Shown piece by piece: positions 63,880 to 64,000 of a stretch of DNA of 64,000 bases. The notes below the pieces were generated by a model. It had not been told where the DNA came from. It searched no databases and saw nothing but the letters and a program-made list of their open reading frames with translations. Numbering within the stretch: position 1 is the first letter of the stretch; each line of letters opens with the position of its first letter. The DNA is from an uncultured Collinsella sp. Its GTDB lineage: Bacteria > Actinomycetota > Coriobacteriia > Coriobacteriales > Coriobacteriaceae. The stretch is from positions 20,742-84,741 of the forward strand of contig CAAEON010000054.1 in NCBI GenBank assembly GCA_900757615.1, in the 5' to 3' direction. The position numbers and the translations under genes are program-made.

Positions 63880-63903
63880 GCAAGCGAACCTGTCCCCCTT
63901 GCA
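63879..63903. repeat. GGGGACAG-loop hairpin, arm type TGCAAG
   Basis: TGCAAG pairs with CTTGCA around CGAACCTGTCCCC (GGGGACAG on the other strand). It abuts the previous hairpin and has different arms. Confidence 0.7.
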
Positions 63904-63908
63904 ATCAG

Positions 63909-63932
63909 AACCACCCTTAAAAAGGGTGGTTT
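63909..63932 (+). terminator. Terminator after the bactofilin-like gene
   Basis: AACCACCCTT and AAAGGGTGGTT pair around two A residues, followed by TGCTCTT. The last 65 bp of the window hold no supported gene. Confidence 0.65.
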
Positions 63933-64000
63933 GCTCTTAGGGTATAACCCACGGGCTCCGGGCTCGCGTCTAAAGGCGCGGGCCCGGACTTCGTCCAGGC

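Overview
The window looks like chromosomal DNA of a Gram-positive gut actinobacterium of the class Coriobacteriia, most likely Collinsella or a close relative. This is inferred from high G+C, frequent GTG/TTG starts behind good Shine-Dalgarno sites, LPXTG-like wall anchors with a class B sortase, NfnAB, half-MFS/LuxR regulators, mannose-family PTS genes and actinobacterial-style housekeeping clusters. No phage, IS transposase, CRISPR array or rRNA operon is seen.

Layout. 1-1.2 kb: 5' part of a sirtuin gene and an exonuclease III gene. 1.2-1.74 kb: a gene-free stretch with two tandem structured repeat elements. 1.7-10.7 kb: ECF importer genes (S at 1.7-2.4 kb; A and T at 8.2-10.7 kb) separated by a block of two paralogous MFS carriers, a YtcJ-like amidohydrolase, a small membrane protein and a divergent LuxR regulator. 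10.9-17 kb: glmU, prs, pth and the electron-bifurcating nfnAB pair. 17-20.5 kb: a wall-anchored beta-helix protein (LAATG signal), a divergent half-MFS/LuxR regulator and a cytidylate-kinase-like protein. 20.5-26.3 kb: a polar amino acid ABC importer, a YqeY protein, a PrsA-like foldase and a lone PTS EIIA. 26.4-33.6 kb: purN-purM-purF, a CmpB-like membrane protein, a MoaE-like protein, sortase B and purE. 33.8-45.7 kb: a glycan-use region with a giant cell-wall GH31 enzyme (probable alpha-N-acetylgalactosaminidase type), a MarR regulator, a mannose-family PTS operon (IIA-IIB-IIC-IID) and a divergent GntR/UTRA regulator. 45.9-58.9 kb: carB-carA, a hypothetical membrane protein, an ABC exporter, a NUDIX hydrolase, purD, purA and dnaB. 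59-60.8 kb: rplI-rpsR-ssb-rpsF. 61.3-61.5 kb: two tRNA-Ser genes. 61.9-63.8 kb: a TRIC-family channel and a bactofilin-like membrane protein.

How the genes work together. Six purine genes (purN, M, F, E, D, A) with prs, plus carAB, give much of the nucleotide precursor supply. The GH31 enzyme would release sugar from host glycans at the wall and the PTS could import it; a shared 13-bp motif about 75 bp upstream of both supports common control. The sortase could anchor surface proteins, although its class B type makes the two LPXTG-like proteins uncertain substrates.

The least explained content is intergenic. Several families of self-complementary elements keep a fixed core while the pairing arms change from copy to copy and stay complementary: GGGGACAG-loop hairpins (about 12 copies, seven arm types), a two-copy ~150-bp element with covarying stems, two tandem ~160-bp elements at 1.3-1.7 kb, and CTTCGCGAAG-centred palindromes. 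These are the best candidates for an undescribed repeat or structured-RNA system here.
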